In this document: piece by piece, positions 8,279 to 18,373 of the stretch
Layout of the letters: every line of letters begins with the position of its first letter
How positions within the stretch are numbered: position 1 is the stretch's first letter
NCBI RefSeq assembly: GCF_000215935.2
Contig: NZ_AFNU02000011.1
Span: 39,821-103,820 of the forward strand
Direction: 5' to 3'
DNA: 64,000 nucleotides
Source of the DNA: Haloplasma contractile SSD-17B
GTDB lineage: Bacteria > Bacillota_I > Bacilli_A > Haloplasmatales > Haloplasmataceae
Notes under the pieces: generated by a model
Seen by the model: only the letters and a program-made list of their open reading frames with translations
Database searches by the model: none
What the model was told of the DNA's origin: nothing
Program-made: the position numbers and the translations under genes

Positions 8279-9496
8279 TTACTCATAACTATAACATCCA
8301 GGAATGTACTTAGCGAGACCTCCCATTGATGTCTCTTTATATTGATCTGGTAAGTCTTTTCCTGTTTCACCCATTGTCACAATTACTTTATCAAGACTGA
8401 TAATATGGGTTCCATCTGTTAACATTGAGTACTTCGCTGCATCGATTGCGCGTTTTGCTGCTATTGCATTTCGTTCAATGCACGGAACCTGTACCAGTCC
8501 GTTAACCGGATCGCAAGTCAATCCTAAGTGGTGTTCTAGTCCTATTTCAGCAGCATATTCAATCTGAAGCAGTGTTCCGCCCATTAGGTACGCAATTGCT
8601 CCACCTGCCATACAGCATGCTGAACCAACTTCGCCTTGGCATCCTACTTCTGCTCCTGATATTGATGCATTTTCCTTAATTAGGTTCCCAATTAACCCAG
8701 CAACGGCTAATGCCTTTATAATTTGTTCATCACTATAGCCGTATACTTGTTGTAAGGCATATAAGGCTCCTGGTAATACACCGCTTGCCCCGCATGTTGG
8801 CGCAGTGACTACCTTACCTGCTGATGCATTCTCTTCAGATACTGCAAGTGCACAGGAATAGATTAACGTATCGAAATCTTTAACATCTGATTCCTGATAA
8901 CGGTCATGCATCATTTTTGAACGGCGTTTAACTTGAAGGGCTCCTGGTAAGCGTCCATCTTTATTAAGGCCGTCTTCGACGACTTTTTTCATAACGTTCC
9001 AGACATGTTCTAAATAGTTAAGTATTTCTTGTCCTTCTACTTCATATACATATTCCCAAAGTTCAGCATTGTTTTCACGGCACCAAACCATAATTTGTCT
9101 CATTGTATTTAATTTATAGATACGAGCAGTACCTGTTCGTACATCGGTCGATGTCATGACTTCTCCCCCACCTACTGAAAAGGCTAGATAGTCATCTAAC
9201 AGGTTATCATCTTGATCGTATGCATAAAAGCGTAATCCATTTGTATGAAACTCATAGACAGTCTCTGGTTTGAATACCACTTCTGTACGATCTTTTCCTA
9301 ACGTTTTATGAATTATATAATCAGTTAAGTGACCAATACCCGTAGCTGCTAAACTACCGTATAAATCAACAACGAATTTTTCAACTGGTAAATCTTTTGT
9401 CTTCTCTAAAAACTGTTTTGCTGCTCGTTGTGGTCCCATAGTGTGAGAACTAGAAGGTCCAAATCCTATTTTGTATAGCTCTTTTAATGTATCCAT
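8279..9496 (-). CDS. sdaA: L-serine ammonia-lyase (serine dehydratase), iron-sulfur type, single chain
   Basis: 405 residues, deaminating L-serine to pyruvate and ammonia. The N-terminal beta domain opens with GFGPSSSHTMGP, and the C-terminal alpha domain holds GASGVLPGALYALQ, CQGEVGSACCMAGG and GLTCDPVNGLVQVPCIERNA, whose cysteines ligate the 4Fe-4S cluster. Both halves are fused here, whereas Bacillus splits them into SdaAB and SdaAA. The ATG at 9496 is preceded by AAGGGTGGTG. It stands alone with a terminator behind it and is divergent from the SnoaL-like gene. Confidence 0.92.
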   Translation of the reverse strand: MDTLKELYKIGFGPSSSHTMGPQRAAKQFLEKTKDLPVEKFVVDLYGSLAATGIGHLTDYIIHKTLGKDRTEVVFKPETVYEFHTNGLRFYAYDQDDNLLDDYLAFSVGGGEVMTSTDVRTGTARIYKLNTMRQIMVWCRENNAELWEYVYEVEGQEILNYLEHVWNVMKKVVEDGLNKDGRLPGALQVKRRSKMMHDRYQESDVKDFDTLIYSCALAVSEENASAGKVVTAPTCGASGVLPGALYALQQVYGYSDEQIIKALAVAGLIGNLIKENASISGAEVGCQGEVGSACCMAGGAIAYLMGGTLLQIEYAAEIGLEHHLGLTCDPVNGLVQVPCIERNAIAAKRAIDAAKYSMLTDGTHIISLDKVIVTMGETGKDLPDQYKETSMGGLAKYIPGCYSYE

Positions 9497-9590
9497 TTAG
9501 AACACCACCCTTTATAGTAATTTCAATATGTTATATGTCGATCAATGGTTTAATAATAAACCGACTCCTTCTAATTTGTTTAAAATTTAT

Positions 9591-9620
9591 TTATTGTTCT
9601 CATTTCAAATATGTTATAAT
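9591..9620 (+). promoter_or_regulatory. Promoter of the SnoaL-like gene
   Basis: TATAAT at 9615-9620 with TTATTG at 9591-9596 (18-base spacer). It points at the gene starting at 9639, leaving only a very short leader. Confidence 0.6.
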
Positions 9621-9638
9621 TAATATTGAGGTGAGCGT

Positions 9639-9989
9639 ATGATTGACGTTATATCAGTTTGTATAGACGGTTTTGAATATAAAAAATTTGGTTTAATTAC
9701 AGAAAACATTGATGATGATTGCTTATTTTTAACTTCAAAATCACAACCCGTTTTAGGGAAAGCAAAGATTGTTAACTATTTCGAACGTATACATGATACA
9801 TATACTAATTTAAGCTTTAATCTTTTAAATTCCGCTATTGATTCAGATGATACTGTCTTAATATCTTGGGCGTTTAGAGGAACAAAGAAATTAGACGATT
9901 CATCTATTTCGTTATTCGGTACCTCAGTCGTCCATTTTAATAAAGATAAAAAAGTAAGACATGTTAAATCTACAGTGATCAATGCATAA
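9639..9989 (+). CDS. SnoaL-like / NTF2-fold protein
   Basis: 116 residues, one of the few plus-strand genes. The pattern of one N-terminal helix, PVLGKAKIVNYFERIHDTYTN and then long beta strands (TVLISWAFRG, VVHFNKDKKVRHVKST) matches the small cone-shaped SnoaL/DUF4440-like fold. The PVxGKxxIxxYF segment is the common signature of polyketide-cyclase-like members. Role and ligand are unknown. The start ATG follows TTGAGGTGAGC, a strong ribosome site. A terminator follows directly, so it is monocistronic. Confidence 0.7.
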   Translation: MIDVISVCIDGFEYKKFGLITENIDDDCLFLTSKSQPVLGKAKIVNYFERIHDTYTNLSFNLLNSAIDSDDTVLISWAFRGTKKLDDSSISLFGTSVVHFNKDKKVRHVKSTVINA

Positions 9990-10005
9990 GTTTAATCCTG
10001 AGTAT

Positions 10006-10037
10006 AAAGGAATTACCCATCTGGTAGTTCCTTTTTT
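10006..10037 (+). terminator. Terminator of the SnoaL-like gene
   Basis: AAAGGAAtTACC/GGTAgTTCCTTT stem with one wobble and a five-base loop, followed by TTTTTT on the plus strand, 16 bases after the stop codon. Confidence 0.85.
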
Positions 10038-10097
10038 AGTTGCAGTAAACTCACCACATTTATTATATGTAAGAGGTAGTGGTTGTTACAACTAAAT

Positions 10098-12080
10098 TTA
10101 GCCTAGTTCTGTTTTTAACTCAAAAATCACATCTCTTAGTGATGCAGCACGTTCAAAATCAAGTTCTCTTGCTGCCTGTTTCATTTCTACTTCAAGTTCT
10201 TCAATCATATCGCGTTTCTCTTGCTTAGTCATCTTCTTAATTGGTTTGTTGTCAAACGTAATTTTATTATCTTTAACTTCTGTAGCCTTAATTAAGTCTC
10301 GAATCTCTTTATTAATCGTCTTAGGTGTTATTCCATGCGCCTCATTATGTGCTTTTTGTATTTCACGACGTCTGTTTGTTTCATCAATTGCAATCTGCAT
10401 AGAATTCGTCATTCGATCTGCATACATAATAACGCGTCCGTTTTCATTACGAGCCGAACGACCAACAGTTTGAATAAGTGATCGCTGACTTCTTAGGAAT
10501 CCTTCTTTATCCGCATCTAAAATGGCAACTAAAGACACCTCTGGAATATCGATTCCTTCACGCAGGAGGTTAATTCCTACTACAACGTCATACTTACCAA
10601 TACGCAAGTCACGAATAATTTCGATTCGTTCTAGTGTTTTAATTTCAGAATGTAGATAGGCAACATTAATTCCAACATCCTGTAGGTAATCCGTTAGTTT
10701 CTCAGACATCTTAATCGTCAACGTTGTAACTAGTACACGTTCATTACGGTCAATACGAACCCTTATTTCATCAAGTAAATCATCAATTTGTCCTTCGGAT
10801 GGTCTTACATCAATAATTGGATCGAGTAATCCCGTAGGACGAATGATTTGTTGAACCGGTTTTGGTACACGTGCAAGTTCATAATCACCAGGTGTAGCTG
10901 ATACATATACTGCTTGATTAATCTTCTTTTCAAATTCACCAAACTGTAACGGTCTATTATCAAGTGCTGATGGTAGCCTGAATCCAAAGTCTACTAGCGT
11001 TGATTTACGAGCACGGTCACCGTTATACATTCCTCTTACCTGTGGGAGCGTTACATGGGACTCGTCTACAACTATTAGCCAATCCTCTGGAAAGAAATCA
11101 AGTAATGTATAAGGAGTTGAGCCAGGTTCCCGTAATGTTAAATGACGCGAATAATTCTCAATTCCATTACAGAATCCCATTTCCTTAAGCATCTCTATAT
11201 CGTAATGCGTACGCTGTTCAATACGCTGGGCTTCAATTAATTTATCTTCTGCCTTAAACTTCTCAATTGTTTCTTCTAATTCCTTTTCGATTGCAGTTAC
11301 GGCACGTTCAATCTTTTCATCACTTGTTACGAAGTGTGAGGCAGGAAATATGGCTACATGCGTTCTGTCTCCTAAAACTTCACCTGTAACAGAGTCAACC
11401 TCACGAATTCGATCAATTTCATCTCCAAAGAATTCAACGCGCATTGCATTGTTTTCATGTGAGGCTGGCATAATTTCGACTACATCCCCACGGACTCTAA
11501 AGGTCGCACGATGAAAGTCAATATCATTTCGTTCGTACTGAATACGGACAAGTTCCGATAATAAAGTATCACGGTCCATCTCCATTCCCGTACGAATCGA
11601 TACGACGAAATTTTTATATTCTTCAGGATCCCCTAAACCATAGATACAGGATACTGAGGAGACGATAATGACATCATTGCGTTCAAATAACGATGATGTT
11701 GCTGAATGTCGTAACTTATCAATTTCATCATTAATTTTTGCATCTTTTTCGATGTAAGTATCTGATGATGGCACATATGCTTCAGGTTGATAGTAATCAT
11801 AGTAACTTACAAAGTATTCAACTGCATTTTCAGGAAAGAACTCCTTAAACTCTGAATACAACTGACCTGCTAATGTTTTATTGTGCGCTAATATTAACGT
11901 TGGTTTATTCACTTGTTTAATTAAATTCGATATTGTAAATGTTTTACCCGTACCTGTTGCACCGAGTAAGATCTGTTCTTTTTCTCCATTATTAATACCT
12001 TCTACTAATTGTTCGATTGCTTTTGGTTGATCTCCGGTTGGTTTATAAGGAGACACTAATTTAAATTCATTTTGTTCCAT
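10098..12080 (-). CDS. uvrB: Excinuclease ABC subunit B
   Basis: 660 residues, the usual UvrB length. It is the damage-verifying helicase-like subunit of nucleotide excision repair. Walker A GATGTGKT is at residues 40-47, the beta-hairpin motif [12 protein letters not shown] near 93, helicase motif DESHVTLPQ near 338 and QTVGRSARN near 540. A C-terminal UVR domain (about 620-655) binds UvrC. The ATG at 12080 follows AGGTGATGAA. UvrA is not adjacent in this window, unlike the uvrBA pair of many Bacillota. No LexA site was recognised upstream. Confidence 0.97.
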   Translation of the reverse strand: MEQNEFKLVSPYKPTGDQPKAIEQLVEGINNGEKEQILLGATGTGKTFTISNLIKQVNKPTLILAHNKTLAGQLYSEFKEFFPENAVEYFVSYYDYYQPEAYVPSSDTYIEKDAKINDEIDKLRHSATSSLFERNDVIIVSSVSCIYGLGDPEEYKNFVVSIRTGMEMDRDTLLSELVRIQYERNDIDFHRATFRVRGDVVEIMPASHENNAMRVEFFGDEIDRIREVDSVTGEVLGDRTHVAIFPASHFVTSDEKIERAVTAIEKELEETIEKFKAEDKLIEAQRIEQRTHYDIEMLKEMGFCNGIENYSRHLTLREPGSTPYTLLDFFPEDWLIVVDESHVTLPQVRGMYNGDRARKSTLVDFGFRLPSALDNRPLQFGEFEKKINQAVYVSATPGDYELARVPKPVQQIIRPTGLLDPIIDVRPSEGQIDDLLDEIRVRIDRNERVLVTTLTIKMSEKLTDYLQDVGINVAYLHSEIKTLERIEIIRDLRIGKYDVVVGINLLREGIDIPEVSLVAILDADKEGFLRSQRSLIQTVGRSARNENGRVIMYADRMTNSMQIAIDETNRRREIQKAHNEAHGITPKTINKEIRDLIKATEVKDNKITFDNKPIKKMTKQEKRDMIEELEVEMKQAARELDFERAASLRDVIFELKTELG

Positions 12081-12444
12081 TTCATCACCTACTTAACATC
12101 AATTATAATAACATATTAAAGCGTTTTCATCTACCTATTTAATAAAAAGGTTTTGACAATTTTCATTGTAACAAAAAAGCTCGTATATTGTTATCCTTTT
12201 ACAGATGATATCGTTTTTATTTTCATATGTTTTCTCATTTTGCTTAATAATTCTTAGTTTCGTTTATTTAGGTGCTTTTCATACTTACAATTACAGAAAA
12301 TAACTTGTATTTTATGAGTCTTTAGTTTGACATTATCCCTATAATTCTGATGCTATGATCAATTTAAATAAAAAAAGCACATCCTCGACTATAAAGTCTA
12401 GGACATGCATATGTTATACGTCACTCAATTTATTTTAACCAAAC
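12081..12444 (-). other. Intergenic region with terminator of the GGDEF-EAL gene
   Basis: Contains an imperfect hairpin at 12371-12408 (GCATGTCCT/ATCCTCGAC-type pairing) followed by TTTTTTTATTT on the minus strand, the likely terminator of the gene ending at 12445. The rest (12081-12360) should hold the uvrB promoter; I see no convincing hexamer pair and no gene. Confidence 0.55.
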
Positions 12445-14334
12445 CTATACCGCTTTTGTTCTTTTTTCATTTTTTAGCTTTAACTCTGCTAACATTTGTT
12501 TAAGTTCATTAATTGGTTTTGGTTTCGATATATAATAGCCCTGTATTTGTTTACAACCTAGCGTTTTTAGCTCGATAAACTCTTCTATCTTCTCAACACC
12601 TTCACCAATTACTTCCATTTTAAATTCATTTGCTAAATTAAGTATTGTTTTTAACATTTTTTTCTTCTTTATATCTTCATTACACATCATAACAAATGAT
12701 TGATCAATTTTGATTAAATCTAAAGGAAGCTGATATAGGTATCCTAATGATGAGTAACCCGTACCAAAATCATCAACGTAAATTTTCATTCCTAACCGCT
12801 TTATTCTTTCAAGTAGTGCTTCTGAATGTTTAAATTCATCAATAACAACACTTTCTGTTATTTCTAAACTAATTAACTCAGGTCTTATTCCTGTTTGATC
12901 AATAACATCTACAATTTGATCATAAATACTTGGATTTAATAGTTGAATTGGAGAAACATTAATACTAATCGTAAGGGTGTTATTATTTAACTCCTCTTGC
13001 AAAATTAATAGTTTTGAGCAGGCCTCTTCCATAATCCATTTCCCAATTGGAATAATTAAGCCCGTCTCTTCAGTAATAGGAATAAATTCAGTTGGTTTGA
13101 TAAGTCCATAATCTGGATGATTCCATCTGATTAATGCCTCAAATCCAGTTACTTCATCGGTTTGCAGGTTATAAATTGGTTGGTAATAGAGTTCTAGTTG
13201 TTCTCTCTCTAAAGCATAATGAAGATCTCGTTCAAGTTTAACATAACGATTATTTCGCTTTTTATACTCATTGCTAAATACAACATACCGGTCCTTACCT
13301 TGCATTTTAGCCTGATACATAGCTAGGTCTGAGTATTGCAAGTACTCCTCAGGCGTATTATAGTCCTGATCTGCAAAACAAATCCCAATACTCGCCGTAT
13401 TAGCAATATAATGCCCTGCTATTTTCACCGGTACTTTTATATTGACTAAAATATGATCTATTAACTCAAACACGGCTTCTTTATCATCATACTGATCAAG
13501 GAGAATAATAAATTCATCTCCACCAAACCGGCTAACTGTTCCCTTATTTTCCATTAGTTGAGTAATTTTATCGACTTGTTCTTTTAATGCTTGATCCCCT
13601 ATGTGATGACCTAGCGTATCGTTTATATGCTTAAATTGATCTAAATCAACGAATAAAACCGCAAAATCAAAATCAGGATCCTCTTTATAATGAGTAATAC
13701 AGTCTTTAATTTTCTTTAAAATAATATCCCTTTTCGGGAGTCCTGTTAACGAATCATGCGTCGATTTATATTGCAGTGAATCATTTAACTGTTTAAGTTC
13801 ATAACTTAACATCTTATAGTGTTTTGTTTTATCTACTAATGAGTGAATCATTTTAGAAACCAATGTAACAAGTAGGCTGTTAATAAACGCACCTATTGCT
13901 AATCCATGCAATAACTGATCTGGAATGTTAGAGTTATTTGGTTTTAAAAAGAATGTGTAGACATAGGTAGATAATACCAAACTCGATATAATTCCAGTAT
14001 ATCTTTTTTGAGAAACAATAATATATAACACTGGTATGAGATAAATATATCTAGATATATATACTATTGATATAGACTGTACAACCATATGACTCATGAA
14101 CAATATAAGTGCACAATACAGTAATAAATCTTTAATGTTATCGTTCTTTAGTATATATGCAACAACTAACATAAATAGGAATGCAAAATTAATAAGTAAT
14201 GACGTAACATTTGAATATGTCATTACACTACTCAAAATAATATAGCCTAAAATAATAACGAATATCCATGGTGTTCCATATTTAAACCAATATTTTTGCC
14301 AATTCATATAGCCCTCTTTTAATAGTTGATACAT
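12445..14334 (-). CDS. Membrane-bound GGDEF-EAL cyclic-di-GMP protein
   Basis: 629 residues. The first ~165 contain about six hydrophobic segments of no recognised sensor family. A GGDEF domain follows with an intact RFGGDEF motif near residue 275, then an EAL domain with GFEALIRW, NVSPIQL, DDFGTGYSSLGYL, LIKIDQSFV and GEGVE. All hallmark residues for both diguanylate cyclase and phosphodiesterase action are present, so either activity is possible. The ATG at 14334 follows AAGGGGGGG; the earlier TTG lies inside that site. It is the only c-di-GMP enzyme in this window and seems monocistronic. Confidence 0.9.
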   Translation of the reverse strand: MYQLLKEGYMNWQKYWFKYGTPWIFVIILGYIILSSVMTYSNVTSLLINFAFLFMLVVAYILKNDNIKDLLLYCALILFMSHMVVQSISIVYISRYIYLIPVLYIIVSQKRYTGIISSLVLSTYVYTFFLKPNNSNIPDQLLHGLAIGAFINSLLVTLVSKMIHSLVDKTKHYKMLSYELKQLNDSLQYKSTHDSLTGLPKRDIILKKIKDCITHYKEDPDFDFAVLFVDLDQFKHINDTLGHHIGDQALKEQVDKITQLMENKGTVSRFGGDEFIILLDQYDDKEAVFELIDHILVNIKVPVKIAGHYIANTASIGICFADQDYNTPEEYLQYSDLAMYQAKMQGKDRYVVFSNEYKKRNNRYVKLERDLHYALEREQLELYYQPIYNLQTDEVTGFEALIRWNHPDYGLIKPTEFIPITEETGLIIPIGKWIMEEACSKLLILQEELNNNTLTISINVSPIQLLNPSIYDQIVDVIDQTGIRPELISLEITESVVIDEFKHSEALLERIKRLGMKIYVDDFGTGYSSLGYLYQLPLDLIKIDQSFVMMCNEDIKKKKMLKTILNLANEFKMEVIGEGVEKIEEFIELKTLGCKQIQGYYISKPKPINELKQMLAELKLKNEKRTKAV

Positions 14335-14670
14335 ATGACCCCCCCTTACCAATATAATCCCTAATATTTATTGTAAACGATCTACTAGTGTAGTCCATAA
14401 ACTAATAATACTATACCATATTTTGCTAATTTATAAAAGATAATCATAGGTAAATAAGTTATATTGCGACCTTTAAAATTATACATTGATTCACTTTTAT
14501 AAACATTAACAAATACGGACCACTAAATGCTAACATCAAGCGGTCCTAGTCACGTTTATATAATCACTAGCTGGTTACTAGGGCTGTGGATAAGTATGTA
14601 AAAGTTCCTATATAATACACATCTAGTTGTTGATAACTAGTCCAATCTGTGGAAAACATTCTGAAACGTA
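14335..14670. other. Intergenic region bearing DnaA-box-like motifs
   Basis: Non-coding DNA between the Fe ABC operon's 3' end (14671) and the GGDEF-EAL gene's start (14334). Apart from the DnaA-box cluster at 14585-14656 no gene or strong hairpin is seen. The ABC operon would be expected to terminate here, but no classic T-tailed stem is evident. Confidence 0.5.
14585..14656 (-). promoter_or_regulatory. Cluster of three DnaA-box-like sequences
   Basis: Three nonamers in the same orientation: TGTGGATAA (14585-14593, exact complement of the consensus TTATCCACA), TGTTGATAA (14628-14636, complement of TTATCAACA) and TGTGGAAAA (14648-14656, complement of TTTTCCACA). Start-to-start spacings are 43 and 20 bases, about four and two helical turns. 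Function as a DnaA-titrating or regulatory site is inferred. Confidence 0.55.
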
Positions 14671-15336
14671 TTAGACATCATACACATTCATAATATTCCC
14701 TTTATCTAGGGTCACAATGCGATCTGATAATGCCTTTGCAACCGCAACATCATGTGTAACTAACAGGGTGGTTGTACTAGCTTTTTTCAGAATATCCTTA
14801 AGTTCTGTTCGAATACTCTCCTGCAGTTCCGCGTCAAGGTTACTAAACGGTTCATCTAGTAGAATGAGGGATGGTAAAGGAGCTAGTGCCCTCGCTAGTG
14901 CAACACGTTGTTGTTGTCCTCCACTTAGTTCATGTGGATAGCGCTTTTCATAACCGACTAAATTAATGAGTTCTAATAAATCATTTACACGATCTTTTTT
15001 TGACTTTCTATTCCCTTTATTAAGTCCAAACATGATATTTTTCTCGACTGTCATATGTGGAAATAAAGCATAATCTTGAAATACCATCCCAATCCCACGA
15101 TCTTCTGGTTTTATGAAAATTTGGTCATTAACCATAATCTGACCGTTAATATAGATCTGACCCTTAGATGGTGACTCAAGCCCTGTTAATAGTCTTAATA
15201 TTGTACTCTTTCCGCTACCACTTCTACCTAATATTGAAATGATTTCACCTTTGTTAACGGTAAGATTAAAATCGGTAATCGTCTCTTGTTTCGTATTGCT
15301 ATATTTAAAATGTAATTGTTTAATGTTTACGTACAC
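14671..15336 (-). CDS. fbpC: Iron(III) ABC transporter, ATP-binding protein
   Basis: 221 residues. Energises the two-domain permease encoded just upstream. Walker A GRSGSGKST lies near residue 40, the Q-loop is in MVFQDYALFPHMT, the signature is LSGGQQQRVALARAL, Walker B is LILLDEPFSNLD and the switch His is in VTHD. It lacks the C-terminal regulatory extension of long FbpC/PotA proteins. The GTG at 15336 is placed five bases after AGGTGA; another GTG three codons upstream overlaps that site. The gene overlaps the permease gene by 17 bases, implying coupled translation. Confidence 0.88.
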   Translation of the reverse strand: MYVNIKQLHFKYSNTKQETITDFNLTVNKGEIISILGRSGSGKSTILRLLTGLESPSKGQIYINGQIMVNDQIFIKPEDRGIGMVFQDYALFPHMTVEKNIMFGLNKGNRKSKKDRVNDLLELINLVGYEKRYPHELSGGQQQRVALARALAPLPSLILLDEPFSNLDAELQESIRTELKDILKKASTTTLLVTHDVAVAKALSDRIVTLDKGNIMNVYDV

Positions 15337-16969
15337 GAGATTCACCTACTTTATAAAAGAAATAGATTGCGAGCGCACTAACTACGATAATAATTAATGA
15401 GGGAATTGATGCCTCTTCTATCATTTCATCACCTGCATAATCATACGCTTTAGTAGCTAAAGTATCATAGTTAAATGGTCTTAAAATTAATGTTAGGGGT
15501 AGTTCCTTTAAAACATCAATAAACACTAAGATTGCTGCATTAAATATCGAAAATTTAATCATCGGAAAGTCAACTTTAATCAAAGTTTTAAATAAATTAT
15601 TCCCTAGTGTTCTTGACGCCTCACTAAATTTATTGCCAACCTTATCAAACCCCGCTTCAATCGAATTATATCCAATTGCCATGAACCGTATGGTATAAGC
15701 AAAAATGAGCGAATATATACTAAAGGACAGTAGTAGTTTCTTTGAATCTGGATTAATCAATTGATACACGCTATATAGCTTGTCATCAATTGAAATAAAA
15801 AGTAGCATTACAGCTATCGCAATGATTGCTCCTGGTATTGAGTATCCAATCGTAATAATACGCGAGAAAATTCTAGAGATTGTCGACTTATAGTTTCTGG
15901 AATAGTTTGCTATAATGATCGCTATTAAGAGGATTATTATTGTAGTCGTTAATGCAAGAGTGACTGAATTAATTGTTACATATATAAAATCAATCCTATA
16001 AAATAACTGGTAACGATTAATACTGTATGCAATTAATTGTAGTGTAGGAATTATGAACCCCGCACCTAATATGAAGAGTGGAAAAAGCATAGTTAGTGTT
16101 TTTTTGTAACCATTAAGCTCTATTCTATGGATCGGCTTCACTACTGTATTTGTATAACTATAACTTTTTCGACTTCTAAGTAGCTTTTCTAATATGAGTA
16201 TAATAATTACTAGGACCAATAACATACCCGATAACCGAACGGCAGATAGAATATCACCAAATGAACGCCATGCTGTAAAGATAGCAGTACTAAACGTTCT
16301 AACACCAAAGTAATGAACAACACCATAATCATTTAATACTTCTAGAATAACCAGAATGACACCACCTATTATTGCATTACGTAGCAGTGGTACTCCTACT
16401 TTTAAAAAAATAGATAGTTGCCCTTTCCCTAACACTCTAGCACTCTCAATTAATGATGAAGATTGTTTCTGTAAAAACGATTTGCTGATTATATATACGT
16501 ATGGATACAAGAATAATGTGAAAATAAATATGGTCCCACGGACCGACATAATATCTAAATAGTGTGGTGGTATTTGCACTTGAAATAAATGTCTAGCTGT
16601 CGTCTGTACTACACCTGTATAACTCACCATCTCACTATACGTGTAGGCTGCTATATAAGGTGGAATCGCAAGGGGTAAAATCAATCCCCATTCAAAAGTG
16701 CGCCTCAAAGGAAATTCATACATTGTAACTACCCATGCCAATGACACCCCAATGATCGCCGATAAAAAACCTGTTGAAATAATAATTATGAGTGTATTCT
16801 TAATATAATACGGTAATAGATGCTCTTTAATATGAAACCATACCTCACTCGGTTGTTCAAAAAGTCTCATCATAATATTGGCAGTTGGTAATATTACAAG
16901 TAGGACTGCAATTAGACTTAATATAAACCAGATATTTAAATATGTTTTAAGGTCTCGGAGTTTAAACAT
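15320..16969 (-). CDS. fbpB: Iron(III) ABC transporter, fused two-domain permease
   Basis: 549 residues with about twelve membrane segments in two homologous halves, each carrying a permease coupling loop (ESARVLGKGQLSIFLKVGVP near 180 and EASRTLGNNLFKTLIKVDFP near 455). This FbpB/ThiP-like duplicated layout pairs with FbpA-type binding proteins. The ATG at 16969 has no strong ribosome site close by; AAGGATGTG lies a few bases upstream. The gene follows the binding-protein gene after a 310-base gap with a stem-loop and overlaps fbpC. Confidence 0.88.
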   Translation of the reverse strand: MFKLRDLKTYLNIWFILSLIAVLLVILPTANIMMRLFEQPSEVWFHIKEHLLPYYIKNTLIIIISTGFLSAIIGVSLAWVVTMYEFPLRRTFEWGLILPLAIPPYIAAYTYSEMVSYTGVVQTTARHLFQVQIPPHYLDIMSVRGTIFIFTLFLYPYVYIISKSFLQKQSSSLIESARVLGKGQLSIFLKVGVPLLRNAIIGGVILVILEVLNDYGVVHYFGVRTFSTAIFTAWRSFGDILSAVRLSGMLLVLVIIILILEKLLRSRKSYSYTNTVVKPIHRIELNGYKKTLTMLFPLFILGAGFIIPTLQLIAYSINRYQLFYRIDFIYVTINSVTLALTTTIIILLIAIIIANYSRNYKSTISRIFSRIITIGYSIPGAIIAIAVMLLFISIDDKLYSVYQLINPDSKKLLLSFSIYSLIFAYTIRFMAIGYNSIEAGFDKVGNKFSEASRTLGNNLFKTLIKVDFPMIKFSIFNAAILVFIDVLKELPLTLILRPFNYDTLATKAYDYAGDEMIEEASIPSLIIIVVSALAIYFFYKVGESRVRKH

Positions 16970-17223
16970 GACGACACATCCTTGTTTTTCAATCGCTTTA
17001 AGTTTGAAGTAGGCTATGAGGTTACTGTTACTGTATTGTTAAATCAATATAACAGTGTCTCAATCCTTAATATTATGTTTTTATATGTATAAAAAAAGGC
17101 AATATTTGAATGAGTATTTTAAAAATATAGTAGACTTAATTCATGAAATACTTAAATCTATGGCGCTTGCAGTAATTGAATAAAGATTTAACTTTCAAAA
17201 AATATCATAAAAATAATTAATGA

Positions 17224-17251
17224 ACGCCCTGTATGCTGATATACAGGGCGT
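17224..17251 (-). other. Strong stem-loop between fbpA and fbpB
   Basis: CGCCCTGTAT/ATACAGGGCG is a perfect ten-pair GC-rich stem with a six-base loop, 28 bases after the fbpA stop. The minus-strand tail is TTCATTAATT, a weak T-run, so partial termination or mRNA protection giving more binding protein than permease is likely. No second promoter is evident in the rest of 16970-17279. Confidence 0.7.
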
Positions 17252-17279
17252 CTATTATACGAACGGTTATGTATTTTTA

Positions 17280-18314
17280 TTAGTGACCACTTGTATCCCA
17301 TTTCACTTCGTTGAATATTTCTACTGCTTTAGTATTAAATTCACCTAGTTGTGAAAGATTAATATCTTGTGTATTAAAATCTCCCCATGAATTTAGCAAT
17401 GCTGATGGTTCAACATTTTGATTAACAGGATATTCATAGTTTTCTTTCGCATAAACATTTTGTGCTTGTTCACTCGATAAGAATTCTAGTAACTTAGTCG
17501 CATTATCTTTATTAGAAGCATATTTTGTAACCCCTGCACCACTAATGTTTACGTGTGTGTTTTCTGGGAATAAAATTGCTACTTGTTTCGCTGCTTCTTT
17601 TTGATCTTCTCTAGCAAGCATTTTTCCAATATAATAAGTATTCATGATTGCTAAGTCGCCTGTACCCTCAGCAATTGCCATCGCCTGTGCACGGTCATTA
17701 CCTTCAGGGTCACGAGCCATATTATTTGCCACACCTTGTGCCCATGCCTTTGCATCATCTTCTCCATTTATTGCAATGAACGATGCTAATAGCGATTGGT
17801 TGTAGATGTTTGAAGAGGCACGTACTAGAATACGATCATTCCACTTTGAATCTGCCAAATCATCATATGTATTTAGACCATCTACTTCTGGGTTAACACG
17901 ATCTTTAGAGTAAACAATTACTCTAGCTCTCATTGTTAAACCAAACCAATGATCATCAGTATCCTGTAAATTTGCAGGAACATTTGCTTCTAATACATCG
18001 CTATTAATTGATTGGAATAAATTTTTGTCTTTAGCTCTTACTAAACGTCCTGCGTCTGCAACAACTAGAACATCGGCTTCTGTATCTTCGCCTTCTGTTT
18101 CTAGACGATTTATTAATTCATCCGCTTTTGCCTTTACAATATTTACTTTAATTCCCGTTTCCTCTGTAAATAAATCATAAATATATTGATCCGTATCATA
18201 GTGTCGATCCGTATACACATTGACAACTTCTCCTTCTTCTTGTTGCCCTAATGTGCATCCTGAAACAATAAAGACAGTTACTAAAACAGTAAACATACTA
18301 AGAAACTTTTTCAT
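17280..18314 (-). CDS. fbpA: Iron(III) ABC transporter, substrate-binding lipoprotein
   Basis: 344 residues. The first 20 form a lipoprotein signal with lipobox VSGC (Cys20), so the protein is anchored outside the membrane. VVNVYTDRHYDTDQYIYDLFTEETGIKV and the late KENYEYPVNQ segment are typical of FbpA/FutA-type ferric-binding proteins, where tyrosines ligate the iron. The ATG follows AGGAGG by about ten bases. Two exact Fur boxes lie upstream, which supports iron as the cargo. The metal and any chelator remain inferred. Confidence 0.9.
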   Translation of the reverse strand: MKKFLSMFTVLVTVFIVSGCTLGQQEEGEVVNVYTDRHYDTDQYIYDLFTEETGIKVNIVKAKADELINRLETEGEDTEADVLVVADAGRLVRAKDKNLFQSINSDVLEANVPANLQDTDDHWFGLTMRARVIVYSKDRVNPEVDGLNTYDDLADSKWNDRILVRASSNIYNQSLLASFIAINGEDDAKAWAQGVANNMARDPEGNDRAQAMAIAEGTGDLAIMNTYYIGKMLAREDQKEAAKQVAILFPENTHVNISGAGVTKYASNKDNATKLLEFLSSEQAQNVYAKENYEYPVNQNVEPSALLNSWGDFNTQDINLSQLGEFNTKAVEIFNEVKWDTSGH

Positions 18315-18373
18315 CTTTTATGAACCTCCTGATTTTATATATTTTAAAGTGATAATATTTACTACAAGTTAAT

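Noticed and set aside
12165..12220. TTGACA-like promoter in the uvrB upstream region on the plus strand
   Set aside because: There is no -10 at a suitable distance and no plus-strand gene follows.
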